Source: Candidatus Obscuribacterales bacterium (GTDB taxonomy: Bacteria; Cyanobacteriota; Vampirovibrionia; Obscuribacterales; Obscuribacteraceae). Taken from it: DNA of 64,000 nt. Shown here piece after piece: positions 7,716-17,375 of the stretch. Position 1 is the stretch's first letter; each line of letters opens with the position of its first letter. The position numbers and the translations under genes are program-made. Below the pieces are notes generated by a model. It was not told where the DNA came from, made no database searches, and worked only from the letters and a program-made list of their open reading frames with translations. The stretch covers positions 434,001-498,000 of the forward strand of contig JAIEOQ010000005.1 in the NCBI GenBank assembly GCA_019750335.1, given 5' to 3'.

Positions 7716-10115
7716 ATGCCAGATCTTACAGACAAAATTTTGCCTTTGATTCCTTTGCGGGACGTAGTTGTTTTTCCGCAAATGGTGACGCCGCTTTTTG
7801 TCAGCCGTCCAAAATCAATTACGGCGATGGAGCAGGCTCTACTGCGTGACGATCGTCTTGTGGTACTTAGTGCGCAAAAAGATCCGGAATGCGAAGAGCC
7901 GGCTTTTGACGATATCTATTCAATCGGCACTGTCGCTGAAGTGATGCAGATGCTTAAGTTGCCTGACGGTACAGTAAAAGTATTGGTGGAAGGTTCTTGC
8001 CGAGTCAGCATTGATTCTTTTGATGAAGAAGCCAATCATTTTGTTGCTGCTGTTACTGAGCTTCCGGAAGTAATTCATGAAGATGAGCAGTCAAAAGCTT
8101 TAATGAGAGTTACCGGCGAAAAATTCGAGCAGTTTGTCAAATCTACTAAAAAGATCAATCCGGAAAGTTTGCTTGCTGTTTCGGGAATCGGTCAGGCCGG
8201 ACGTTTGGCTGACATCATTGCCACTTATCTCGGCTTAGAAGTATCGGAAAGACAGAAATGTTTGGAGATACTGGATAGCGCCGAACGTTTGGAATATATC
8301 GGTCAGCTTCTGTCCCGCGAGCTGGAATTGGCTTTTCTCGAGCAGCAAATTCATGATCGTGTGCGCTTTAATCTGGAAAAAACACAGCGTGAATATTATT
8401 TACGCGAAAAGATGCGCATCATTCAAGACGAGCTGAATTCGGAAGGCGAACAGGTCGGTGAAATAGCCGAGTATAAGCAAAAAATTGAGAAGTCTAAAAT
8501 AACCGGATTAGCTCTGGAACGTGCCCAGAAAGAGTTGCAACGTCTGGAAAAAATGATGCCGCAAGCGGCGGAAGCTTCGGTTATTCGTACTTATTTGGAT
8601 ACTCTTGTCTCTTTGCCCTGGGGTAAACGTTCTCGTGATGTAATCGATCTTATTCGTTCGGAAGATATTTTAGACGAAGAGCATTATGGTCTGGAGAAAG
8701 TAAAAGAGCGAATCATCGAATATCTTGCCGTGCGCAAGTTAAGTAAGCAACCGCAGAGCACCATTTTGTGTTTAGTCGGACCACCGGGGGTTGGTAAAAC
8801 AAGCCTGGTTAAATCCATTGCTCGAGCGATGAATCGTAAATTCGCGCGGATATCTTTAGGTGGAGTTAGCGACGAAGCGGAAATTCGTGGGCATAGACGG
8901 ACTTATATCGGCGCCATGCCTGGACGGATAATTCAAGCGCTGAAGCAAGCAAATACAAAAAATCCGGTTATCTTGCTTGATGAAATTGAAAAGATGACTC
9001 GAAGCTATCAAGGCGATCCGACAGCGGCCATGCTGGAAGTGCTCGATCCGGATCAAAACGATAATTTTACCGATCATTATGTTGACGCACCGTTCAGTTT
9101 AAGCGAAGTGTTCTTCGTTGCCACAGCTAACAGCTTGGACTATGTGCCCAGACCGCTTTATGACCGTTTGGAAGTAATCCATATTTCGGGCTATACCGAA
9201 GAAGAAAAAATTGCTATTGCCGAGCAACATATAATTCCGAAAACTCTGCAAAAACACGGTATCAGTGCCAGGCAACTAAAATTCGCTTCGGCTGTCATTC
9301 GTAAAGTTATTCAAGAATATACGCGCGAAGCCGGAGTGCGTAATCTTGAGCGTGCTTTAGCAGCGATTTGTCGCAAAGTGGCTACGCAAATTGTTCGTGA
9401 TCCGAAGACTGTAATCAAACTTCTACCGCAACAAGTGACTAAATATTTGGGACCACCACGGGTAATGCGTGAAAACGAAAGTCCCGGTGCTCAGGTCGGT
9501 ATTGTTACCGGTCTTGCTTGGACTGAAACCGGCGGTGAAACTCTTTCTGTAGAAGTAAACACTATGCCAGGTAAAGGAAAATTGCAGCTTACCGGACAAC
9601 TGGGCGATGTGATGAAAGAATCAGCCCAGGCTGCTTTTAGCTATATTCGCAGCCATGCGGAGCAGCTTGGTATACAGCAAAATTTTGGTGACACGGTTGA
9701 CGTTCATATTCATATACCGGAAGGAGCGACACCAAAAGACGGTCCTTCGGCCGGGGTTGCTTTGACCTTAGCGCTTTATTCCGCTCTTTCTAAGCGTCCG
9801 GTAAAACCGAGCATTGCCATGACCGGTGAAATTACTTTGCGTGGAAGAGTGTTGGCTATAGGCGGACTAAAAGAAAAAGTTTTGGCTGCGTTGCGCGCCG
9901 GAATTAAGACAGTCCTGTTCCCGCGAGCCAATGAAAAAGATCTGCAAGAGATTCCTGATTATGTCACCAGTAAAGTTAATCTGATTCCGGTTGCTCATCT
10001 GGACGAAGTATTTGCTCTGGCTTTCAAAGAAAAAAACAAGACGAGCAAGCCGGCCAAAGGACGCACGGGTGTAAGAGTCGGAGCTAAGCGCTCGGCCCTG
10101 GGGCGGATTAAATAA
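7716..10115 (+). CDS. lon: ATP-dependent protease Lon
   Basis: AAA+ serine protease that removes damaged and regulatory proteins. The order is an N-terminal substrate-binding domain (residues 1-205), a coiled linker, and an AAA+ module with GPPGVGKTS near 355 and VILLDEIEKM near 420. The C-terminal protease domain has the catalytic Ser678 in DGPSAGVA and the lysine in GLKEKVLAA. The 799 residues are standard for a LonA enzyme. The tail ends in a basic stretch (GRTGVRVGAKRSALGRIK) that is somewhat longer than usual. Confidence 0.98.
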   Translation: MPDLTDKILPLIPLRDVVVFPQMVTPLFVSRPKSITAMEQALLRDDRLVVLSAQKDPECEEPAFDDIYSIGTVAEVMQMLKLPDGTVKVLVEGSCRVSIDSFDEEANHFVAAVTELPEVIHEDEQSKALMRVTGEKFEQFVKSTKKINPESLLAVSGIGQAGRLADIIATYLGLEVSERQKCLEILDSAERLEYIGQLLSRELELAFLEQQIHDRVRFNLEKTQREYYLREKMRIIQDELNSEGEQVGEIAEYKQKIEKSKITGLALERAQKELQRLEKMMPQAAEASVIRTYLDTLVSLPWGKRSRDVIDLIRSEDILDEEHYGLEKVKERIIEYLAVRKLSKQPQSTILCLVGPPGVGKTSLVKSIARAMNRKFARISLGGVSDEAEIRGHRRTYIGAMPGRIIQALKQANTKNPVILLDEIEKMTRSYQGDPTAAMLEVLDPDQNDNFTDHYVDAPFSLSEVFFVATANSLDYVPRPLYDRLEVIHISGYTEEEKIAIAEQHIIPKTLQKHGISARQLKFASAVIRKVIQEYTREAGVRNLERALAAICRKVATQIVRDPKTVIKLLPQQVTKYLGPPRVMRENESPGAQVGIVTGLAWTETGGETLSVEVNTMPGKGKLQLTGQLGDVMKESAQAAFSYIRSHAEQLGIQQNFGDTVDVHIHIPEGATPKDGPSAGVALTLALYSALSKRPVKPSIAMTGEITLRGRVLAIGGLKEKVLAALRAGIKTVLFPRANEKDLQEIPDYVTSKVNLIPVAHLDEVFALAFKEKNKTSKPAKGRTGVRVGAKRSALGRIK

Positions 10116-10216
10116 CCAGACCGCCGGCAATTTATCAGCCGTTTATATGGCGGTGATATTTGGTTAAAGGGTGGCATAACTGACTTAGTCACGTGTCGGT
10201 TCATGCTGAGGTATTT

Positions 10217-11623
10217 ATGGCAGGTTCAATGCCCGCAGATGAGGAAAACCTTGATTCTGCGGCAAAATTGATGCAAGAAGTACTGAAAAAAGCTTCTTCT
10301 GAATTGGAAAGAAAAGTTTCCATTCTGACCGGTAAGCTTGTTGCTTTTAATAAAGGCATGGACAGGCTTTTTCAAGATGAAGCAAAGGCGGCTTATATGC
10401 GCCTGGAAGTATGTCTGAGACAGAATTCGGATGCTTTATCTCAAGATAAAGAAGAGCTGAAAAAGTTGCTCAACCAATATCAAGAGACTGAAATAACCAA
10501 GTTGTTGCAAGCCAGCCGTCAAGGACGCCAAGAGCTTGCCGGGCAAGTCAGCCATGCCTTATCAAAGCTTGGGCAAGTTGCCGAAAGAACAAAGTCTACT
10601 TTAGAAGAGATGGTTTTAGCTCCGGAAGCGAATATTGAAAGTCGGCTCTTTCGTTTGCGTGATTCTTTGGAGCGGGCGGTTCAAGAGAGCCAGACGACTC
10701 TGTCTACAATTGAACAACGAGAAAGCGAGCGAATTAAGACTGCTGGCAACGATCTGGCTGATAAATTAGAGAACGAGCTTGGCGCTTTCAAGCATTATTT
10801 TGAAGACAATCGTCAACAGTTTGAAGCAAAAGTCAAAGAAAAATCAGATTCAACAATTTTTTCTGTGCAGGCTGAAAAAGAAAAACAAGAAACGAATCTA
10901 AAGCGCGCTTTAGATTCGTGTTTGCAGTCAATTCAAGAAAAAGAAGCAGCAGCTCGGGCAAAGATGCAATCTTTGCTGAATTCTCAAACCGAAGATGCGT
11001 CACGTTTTCTTACTGCTTTTGAAAACAAAGGTAAGTCCGATGGACAGATGGTTTTAGAAGTTTTGCAAGCTGAGCTGACCAATTTTACGGCGGCGTCGCG
11101 CAGTCAGGTGTTAACCGAATCCTGGCAATCGCAACAAAGACTCTCTTTGATTAAAGCTGAACTGGCTGTCAAATTGCGCGAATCTTACCGAGAATGCGCT
11201 GAAGGAATTGAAACGCTGTACAACAAGCTGGAAGCTGAAATTGATAAAGAATGCAAATCTGACTGGGATGAAGGATTCTCACGCAAGTTGAAGGAAGAAA
11301 GAAGCAAAGATCATTTGCAGGGACTTTTTCGGCGCAACGGGAGCAAAGTTCTGGAAAATGTTGCTGCGGCTGCGGCTCAGATTGAAGCTGATTTTCAAAG
11401 ATATGCAGAAGCTTGCGAACATAAAGTGGAAACGATTAAATCTCATGCTTGTGAATCTCTGGAGCGAGAAACAAAATTGATGAAAAAAGAGCTGGAAAGG
11501 AATGAGCTTGATTTTGAAAAGCAAGTCGTCGACCTGGAGATGCAAATTTCACGAATTGAAAAAGTAGGGTTGGATGCGGCTCATATAGTAAAAACAATCA
11601 AAAAAGCAAATCTCAAATTCTAA
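10217..11623 (+). CDS. Long coiled-coil protein A of a three-gene cluster, unknown function
   Basis: No family is recognised. The track starts at a GTG, but the ATG at 10217 with TGAGG five bases upstream is preferred, giving 468 residues. Essentially the whole chain is charged, glutamine- and alanine-rich helix with heptad-like hydrophobic spacing and almost no prolines after residue 6. There is no signal peptide or membrane segment, so a cytosolic fibrous or scaffold protein is the simplest reading. A short basic, glycine-containing break (QGLFRRNGSK) interrupts the helix near residue 375. It is followed after 18 bp by a second coiled-coil gene and then a third. Any function is conjecture. 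Confidence 0.8.
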   Translation: MAGSMPADEENLDSAAKLMQEVLKKASSELERKVSILTGKLVAFNKGMDRLFQDEAKAAYMRLEVCLRQNSDALSQDKEELKKLLNQYQETEITKLLQASRQGRQELAGQVSHALSKLGQVAERTKSTLEEMVLAPEANIESRLFRLRDSLERAVQESQTTLSTIEQRESERIKTAGNDLADKLENELGAFKHYFEDNRQQFEAKVKEKSDSTIFSVQAEKEKQETNLKRALDSCLQSIQEKEAAARAKMQSLLNSQTEDASRFLTAFENKGKSDGQMVLEVLQAELTNFTAASRSQVLTESWQSQQRLSLIKAELAVKLRESYRECAEGIETLYNKLEAEIDKECKSDWDEGFSRKLKEERSKDHLQGLFRRNGSKVLENVAAAAAQIEADFQRYAEACEHKVETIKSHACESLERETKLMKKELERNELDFEKQVVDLEMQISRIEKVGLDAAHIVKTIKKANLKF

Positions 11624-11641
11624 ATGTATAGGAAAGTGTAA

Positions 11642-13039
11642 ATGGCTGCCCAAGGAAAAACTCTACAAACTGTCTACGATGAAAGCGTACATACGCTTGA
11701 CGTATTGGCGCAGAAACAAAAAGGGAGTATGGATAGCGTTCGCGAAGCCGCTTCCGATGCCGGAGACAGGCATGAAGAACAAGTAGCCGAGTCTTTGAAG
11801 CTAACGGCAGAAAAATTTGATCAAGACATTGTCGCTTTTGTTGACGGAGCGATACGACACATAAAACATATCATTGAGCTAGAAAAAAATGAGAATGAAA
11901 GATTGCAAGCCGGGCTGGAAGCTGAGCTTAAGCTTTTAGCTCGTTCTTTCGAGCAAGAGATAAAAGGTCTGACTGAATTCATTAGTGAAAGATTGAGCCG
12001 CAAAAATACTACGGTGATGCAGCAATCAGATATGGTAGCCGGAGGGGCTGCTGCTGCTTTGGACGATTTGACTTTCAATCAAATTAAACGCTTGAAAGCC
12101 TTGTCGCAAGAGAAAAGACATAGTTTTGCCGACCATGCTGTACCAAAAGTGGATTCGATCTGCGATATGGTTGGCAGTGTGCCGGCCGAGTCGGATGAGC
12201 GATGGTCTCGCCAAGCTGAAGCCACGGAAGCTCGCTTACAGACAGCTCAAGAGGAGCTTTGGCGATTGGGTGAAGAGAGCAAAACAAAAATCGAGTTTCA
12301 AGTTGCTGAACTTGAACAAGGTTTAGCGGAGAATATAGAACGCTTAGCTGCTGAGACTGGTTTGAAGAAGCAGCAGGCCGAAGATGAAGCTCGCGAGCAA
12401 GCTAAACGTATATTGGCGACCCTGGCAAAGCAGCAGGAAGAATTTAACGAGCGTACTTTCAATGATTTACAGAATGAATTGCGAGCGAATCAAGAAGATT
12501 TATTCGCTAAGCTAAACGAAGTTCATCGTGATACGGCTGAGCTTTCTTCGCAACTTAGAGGAAATATAACCTCTCTTTCCGCTTCTTTGCGAAAAAACGG
12601 TGAAGACAAATTTAAATCTTACATGCTTGATGTTGCTCAGAAAGTGGCGGCAGCACGTAGCCATGAACAAACTATTGATGAAGAATGGCGGCACCTGATT
12701 GCGCAACTTAAAGCTGAAATTGACACTATTGAGCTGAGCTTCGAATCGCATTTGCAAACCATTGCCCATGAGTATAGTGAAAAACTATTTGCTGCATGTG
12801 CGGAGGGAGAAGCAGCTATCGTGCGCAGTCACGATCTTTGCTCTCAAGAATATAAAGAGCTGATTGAGAATCAAAAAAGAAATATGGAAGCAAAAACCGC
12901 TTCTTTATTGGCGCGCATAAACTCTCTCACCGAGAAAGCGGTTGCCGGGATTAGATCCGCGTCTCAAGAAGAATCTTCAGGAAGGGGCAGCCGAAAAAGA
13001 TCGAAAACATCCGATTCTAACGGAGAGTCAAGTATATGA
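11642..13039 (+). CDS. Long coiled-coil protein B of a three-gene cluster, unknown function
   Basis: A 465-residue, almost entirely helical protein rich in Glu, Ala, Gln and Lys, similar in size and composition to the gene just upstream. It could be a diverged paralogue, but I could not align the two by eye with confidence. A glycine/alanine break (MVAGGAAAALDD) occurs near residue 130. The last 25 residues are Ser/Arg/Lys-rich (GRGSRKRSKTSDSNG) and probably disordered, perhaps an interaction or nucleic-acid-binding tail. There is no signal peptide or membrane segment. The stop overlaps the start of the next gene (ATGA), implying coupled translation and a shared complex. Confidence 0.8.
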   Translation: MAAQGKTLQTVYDESVHTLDVLAQKQKGSMDSVREAASDAGDRHEEQVAESLKLTAEKFDQDIVAFVDGAIRHIKHIIELEKNENERLQAGLEAELKLLARSFEQEIKGLTEFISERLSRKNTTVMQQSDMVAGGAAAALDDLTFNQIKRLKALSQEKRHSFADHAVPKVDSICDMVGSVPAESDERWSRQAEATEARLQTAQEELWRLGEESKTKIEFQVAELEQGLAENIERLAAETGLKKQQAEDEAREQAKRILATLAKQQEEFNERTFNDLQNELRANQEDLFAKLNEVHRDTAELSSQLRGNITSLSASLRKNGEDKFKSYMLDVAQKVAAARSHEQTIDEEWRHLIAQLKAEIDTIELSFESHLQTIAHEYSEKLFAACAEGEAAIVRSHDLCSQEYKELIENQKRNMEAKTASLLARINSLTEKAVAGIRSASQEESSGRGSRKRSKTSDSNGESSI

Positions 13040-15870
13040 GTTTCTCGCTGTTTCAAGCAAAAATTCCTTATGAAGATGCGCGTCCTTATCTTCGTTATTT
13101 CACTCCCTATGACGCTCAATTTCCGGAAGCTTGGGTCAATACGGCAGTAAATAATTTAGCGGTCGGCGATCTAATCTTTGTTTTGGATCCGATTTTATCC
13201 GCTGCTTCGCAAACCCATGTTTTAGGAGTAGCTGAAACCGATAAATTTAGAGTTGGATTACTGCTCTTAGTCTTTGCCATTGAGTCCGGGGCACATCAAT
13301 GTTTGGTCGTTGGTTCCGAGGATTATGAAGCGCTAAGCGTAGAAGAACTTTTTAGTGCTCGTGCCGAAGCGGCGCAGAAAAAAGGTGCCGGATTTTATTA
13401 TTTACTCGCTCGTCCGCTGGAAAGCTTGTCTGTAGCCCAACAAGATGATCTGGCAGAAATGCAAAAATGGACAAGTAGCGGCAAGCGTAATCAGTTTCAT
13501 CGCGGTGTAGCCGAGCCGGTATTTGCTTTTCTGAGTAAGCTGGATGTGAGCATCGATGTGATTTTTGCTCAACAACCGGTTGATATCAAAAGTCTTGGCT
13601 ATTTTCTTTTTACAAAAAATCAACCGAGCGCTTCTTCTCGTATTCCTGACCTGAGTAAGAAGTTCTATCCTGTAAAAGCGGGAGAGGAAATCGGTACTGT
13701 TCCGACTAGTCCTGCTGCCGAAGCGAGAATTGAAGAGCCGGCTTTCGATGTCGATTTGCAGTCTTTGTCTCCTCCGCCCCCAGGTTGGATGCCACCGCCG
13801 CCGTCCAAGAAAAATTCGTTCTTTGAGAGCCCGATGGATGGCACTTCTGATATATCTACTCTTGGTCTGGCTAAAGAGATTGCTTCTATTGTTGACAATT
13901 TGAAAGATGCTGTTCACAGTCCGGAGCAAGAACAAAATAATTTTGATTTGAATAGTGCTTTTGGCCCGCCAATAGTTGAAGAGCCAGCTGTTGAAGAGCC
14001 TGTGGTCGAAGAGCTCCAAATGTCTTTTTTCAGCGATCCACCGCTGCCGGAAGCTGTGCCGCCAAGAGAAGAAGACATCGTACAGGCGCCGTCTCAACCT
14101 TTTCAAATATCGCCCCAGTCCTTTTTTGAAACTCAAGATCAAGGGATTTTTGCTGGAGATGATTCGCCGGAAACAATTTCGCTTTTATCCGGGCTATCAG
14201 ATGCGATCCAATCTTGGGCAAGTGATAGTGAAAGTGAGATTGAGCCAATCGTAAATAAAGCTACTGTGCCGCCGGAAGCGATGCCTGAAATAAGTATCGC
14301 CAAGAGTTATGAACCGCCGAAAGAAATTTTTGAGGAAGTACTTTTAAAACCGGATGAGAGCTTTATTGAGCCGGTTAGTATGGGATTTGAACCAGCGATA
14401 CTTCCTGCCGAAACAGCGCTAGAAACCAAAGTTGACACTTTCATAATTGAAGAAAGACCGTCTCAAACTTATGGCGACAGTGAAACTCTGATTGCCGTGG
14501 CTCGCCAAGGTTATGGTTCGGGCGTGGCGATTCTAATTGATAAACTCGAGCAACAAGCTTTGCTGGCTACGATAAAACTTGAAGAGAAGCTTACTGAGGT
14601 CGAGCTCGATCTTAAAGCGTATCTGAATACTCATTGTGACGAATTGCATGCTAAAAGTGCTGCGAGCATGCAAAATGTAGTGGCACTTAAACAAACTCTT
14701 TACAGCAGTTTGTTTGATGCGCTGGACTCTTTAAAAAGTCGTTTGGCTGAGGCGATCAAAAGTGGTGATAGCGTTGCTGCCACTTTCTTGCGTGATGCCG
14801 AGCAAGCCTTGGTGCAGCAAGCTGAGCAGTCCGAAGCGCTGATTACTAGACAAATGGATGAAATGAAGTTCGAGTTAGCCACTCATTCTTCGTCGATCCT
14901 GGATAAATTGACGGCACGACATGAGCTTGCTATGCGAGATTTGAACGATATTCTTCGTGGCGTTGAAGAACGTGCAAAAAAAATCTCCGAACATAATCTC
15001 GTACTTTTGGAAAATGACTTTAATAAGATTGTCACCAGTCTGGAAAAGCTGAAAGAAACGGGAAGCCAGAATTTAGCTGCGGCCTTCGCTCATTTTGAAG
15101 CTATGCTTTCAGCTAGTCAGGAAAAAAATCTGAACACTCTAGAGAATCTTGCTGATAGTCTGGTCGACGAATATGAGTTGAAGTCCGGGATTGGACAAAA
15201 GATTCTTTATCGAGTGGCAGCCACTTTGGAAGCTGAAACTGTAACACCGGTACTTGAGGCCGGAAAACATACTTTTGACACCGTTTCTCGCGAATTGAAA
15301 GAGAATATTGCCCGGCAAATCGTTCAAGAAAGCGATAAATTTAGGAATAGCTTGACAGGAGTCAGTACTAGCTTTCTTGATGAAATTAAGAAAGGTCTGT
15401 ACACCATCGATGAAATCAGGCTTGGCGTAACAAATATACGCGAAGACGAACTGAACAAACTGGTCGATTCGATGTGGCTTTTTATTGAAGAAAAGCGCAA
15501 TGATGTGAAAAAGCAAGCTGAGTATATTCGTAATGAAGTGGCTCAAATCGATAAAAATATTGATCAACTGAATCATACAAGTGAGACTTCATGTAGCAAA
15601 GATTTAGCCGAAATGGAGATTACTTCCTTAGGCAAGCTGCGTAGCTTGGGACTTTTAATTCAGTCTGAAACCACATCTGCAATTGAAATGCGTTTGTTGA
15701 AGATTGAGAAAGAAAAAGGGCAGGCTTTGCAAGAAGCACTCATTTCAAGCATGGAAGAGCAATCTTTTGCCGCCAAAAAATCAGCGCAAAGCGATTTGGA
15801 AAAAGTGAAAGCAGCGGTCAAAAAAGCCTTTGCTGAAATTCAGTCGGCCCAAGACGCTTGCTCCCAATAA
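13036..15870 (+). CDS. Large protein C: globular head, proline/acidic linker, coiled-coil rod, unknown function
   Basis: This 944-residue product has three parts. Residues 1 to about 200 look globular with mixed strands and helices and match nothing I know. Residues about 200-490 are low-complexity, acidic and proline-rich, with PPPPGWMPPPP near 246-256 and repeated EEP units (VEEPAVEEPVVEE). From about 490 to the end is a long charged helix with coiled-coil character, like the two upstream proteins. No signal peptide or transmembrane segment is visible. The head-linker-rod layout resembles cytoskeletal or scaffold adaptors. It is coupled to gene B by ATGA and is the last gene of the cluster. 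Confidence 0.8.
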   Translation: MSFSLFQAKIPYEDARPYLRYFTPYDAQFPEAWVNTAVNNLAVGDLIFVLDPILSAASQTHVLGVAETDKFRVGLLLLVFAIESGAHQCLVVGSEDYEALSVEELFSARAEAAQKKGAGFYYLLARPLESLSVAQQDDLAEMQKWTSSGKRNQFHRGVAEPVFAFLSKLDVSIDVIFAQQPVDIKSLGYFLFTKNQPSASSRIPDLSKKFYPVKAGEEIGTVPTSPAAEARIEEPAFDVDLQSLSPPPPGWMPPPPSKKNSFFESPMDGTSDISTLGLAKEIASIVDNLKDAVHSPEQEQNNFDLNSAFGPPIVEEPAVEEPVVEELQMSFFSDPPLPEAVPPREEDIVQAPSQPFQISPQSFFETQDQGIFAGDDSPETISLLSGLSDAIQSWASDSESEIEPIVNKATVPPEAMPEISIAKSYEPPKEIFEEVLLKPDESFIEPVSMGFEPAILPAETALETKVDTFIIEERPSQTYGDSETLIAVARQGYGSGVAILIDKLEQQALLATIKLEEKLTEVELDLKAYLNTHCDELHAKSAASMQNVVALKQTLYSSLFDALDSLKSRLAEAIKSGDSVAATFLRDAEQALVQQAEQSEALITRQMDEMKFELATHSSSILDKLTARHELAMRDLNDILRGVEERAKKISEHNLVLLENDFNKIVTSLEKLKETGSQNLAAAFAHFEAMLSASQEKNLNTLENLADSLVDEYELKSGIGQKILYRVAATLEAETVTPVLEAGKHTFDTVSRELKENIARQIVQESDKFRNSLTGVSTSFLDEIKKGLYTIDEIRLGVTNIREDELNKLVDSMWLFIEEKRNDVKKQAEYIRNEVAQIDKNIDQLNHTSETSCSKDLAEMEITSLGKLRSLGLLIQSETTSAIEMRLLKIEKEKGQALQEALISSMEEQSFAAKKSAQSDLEKVKAAVKKAFAEIQSAQDACSQ

Positions 15871-15916
15871 AAGAGCTGTTTGCTTAAGAGTCCTTAATAT
15901 ATCCGTGCCGGAGCGG

Positions 15917-15945
15917 AAGAGATCCTTATATATCTCTTTGCCCTC
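15917..15945 (+). terminator. Weak hairpin after the coiled-coil cluster
   Basis: AAGAGAT and ATCTCTT form a 7-bp stem with an 8-base AT-rich loop. The T-rich run follows only after a CCCTCC interruption, so it is a poor intrinsic terminator at best. The rest of the 183-bp gap before the aminotransferase holds nothing I recognise. Confidence 0.35.
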
Positions 15946-16053
15946 CTTTTTCTCGGCTAAAATTTGATCCTTCTGGGCTGGAATAGTGCTTGTTTAGAGC
16001 ATTTTCATTCTTGTCAGTAGCGTTCGGATTGGAGAGCCATAAAGGGGGTTGTC

Positions 16054-17361
16054 ATGATGACTGTAAAAACGACAGATAAGAATCAGGAGTATTTAAAGCT
16101 CGATGATCTACATGTCAATCCGGTGCTTAGTCGTTGTGCGCGCATAGTAGTTGAGCGTGCTAAAGGCTCATTTGTTTACGATATGAACGGTGATGCCTAT
16201 CTTGATTTCACCACTGGAATTGCAGTCAACAATGTTGGACATTGCCATCCTAAAGTTGTCGAAGCAGTGCAAAAGCAGGCGGGACAACTGATGCATACTT
16301 CGGTTACCACTCACCATAAGCCTTATATTGATCTTTGCAAAAAAATTGCTGAAATCGCCCCCGGGCGGCTTGACTCTTGCTTCTTAGCCAATAGTGGCGC
16401 TGAAGCGGTAGAAGGTGCCGTCAAAATGGCGCGTTATATTACCGGGCGCCCAGCTATCGTAAATTTCCGTGGGTCGTTCCATGGACGTACGATGATGACC
16501 ACGGCTCTGACCACATCAAAGCTTGTTTATCGTGAAAAGTATGAGCCGTTCCCCGGTTCGATTTACACCATGCCTTTTCCTTATGTTTATCGTTCGTCAT
16601 TCCGTAACAATGTTGAAGCTTGCGTGGAGCATTGCTTACATGAAATTGAAATGATGTTCAAGCAGCTGGTTCATCCTGAGCAAGTCGCTGCCTTTTTGGT
16701 TGAACCGGTGCAAGGTGAAGGCGGTTACGTGCCGGCTCCGGCTAGCTTCTTGAAAGGATTGCGCGAAATCGCGGATAAGCATGGCATTTTGTTGATTATT
16801 GACGAAGTGCAAACTGGTTTTGGTCGTACCGGAAAAATGTTCGCCATCGAACATTACGGAGTTGAGCCGGACATTATGCTGATGGCTAAGGGTATTGCTG
16901 GTGGCATGCCAATTTCCGGATTCATTTCACGTCGCGAGCTTACACAAAAATGGCAACCAGGACGTCACGGTTCAACCTTTGGCGGCAACCCGGTCTCTTG
17001 TGCCGCGGCGCTTGCCACCATCGATGTGTTGCAGAGCGAAAAGCTGGCTGAACGTTCGGCCAAGCTTGGCAAAGAGATGATGGACAGGCTGAGCAAGCTC
17101 GTCGGCAAGAATCCTCATGTCGGTGAAGTGCGCGGTTTGGGCATGATGATTGGTGTCGAACTTAACGAAAAAGACGGCAGCCCAAGCCATGATCTGGCTG
17201 AAGCTGTTGCTGCTAAATGTTTTGAAAATAAGTTACTCGTTCTTACATGCGGCAGTCACGGTCACGTGCTCCGCTTAATCCCGCCGCTGAATATCAGCGA
17301 CGAAGAAGCCAAACAAGGCTTGGATATTCTGGAAAATGCAATCAACCAAGTGTGCAAATAA
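16054..17361 (+). CDS. Class III PLP-dependent aminotransferase (4-aminobutyrate/omega-amino acid type)
   Basis: Transfers a terminal amino group to 2-oxoglutarate or pyruvate. Fold-type I signatures are clear: NSGAEAVEGAVKMAR near residue 113, the cofactor aspartate in IIDEVQTGFGRTG, the PLP lysine in MAKGIAGGMP, and STFGGNPVSC. The 435 residues match GabT and related enzymes such as lysine 6-aminotransferase. The aldehyde dehydrogenase gene 14 bp downstream suggests an amine-to-semialdehyde-to-acid route. Acetylornithine aminotransferase is less likely, as no arginine genes are nearby. The second ATG (16057) is an alternative start. Confidence 0.88.
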   Translation: MMTVKTTDKNQEYLKLDDLHVNPVLSRCARIVVERAKGSFVYDMNGDAYLDFTTGIAVNNVGHCHPKVVEAVQKQAGQLMHTSVTTHHKPYIDLCKKIAEIAPGRLDSCFLANSGAEAVEGAVKMARYITGRPAIVNFRGSFHGRTMMTTALTTSKLVYREKYEPFPGSIYTMPFPYVYRSSFRNNVEACVEHCLHEIEMMFKQLVHPEQVAAFLVEPVQGEGGYVPAPASFLKGLREIADKHGILLIIDEVQTGFGRTGKMFAIEHYGVEPDIMLMAKGIAGGMPISGFISRRELTQKWQPGRHGSTFGGNPVSCAAALATIDVLQSEKLAERSAKLGKEMMDRLSKLVGKNPHVGEVRGLGMMIGVELNEKDGSPSHDLAEAVAAKCFENKLLVLTCGSHGHVLRLIPPLNISDEEAKQGLDILENAINQVCK

Positions 17362-17375
17362 GCGGGGGAATTAAA

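Noticed and set aside
10116-10216. Terminator between lon and the coiled-coil cluster
   Set aside because: Short GC arms (ACCGC/GCGGT around CGGC/GCCG) can pair, but with a large bulge and no T-run, so I do not call it.
13402-14142. 246-aa minus-strand ORF opposite coiled-coil gene C
   Set aside because: Arginine/leucine-rich antisense translation without a Shine-Dalgarno; gene C continues smoothly through it in frame with its neighbours.
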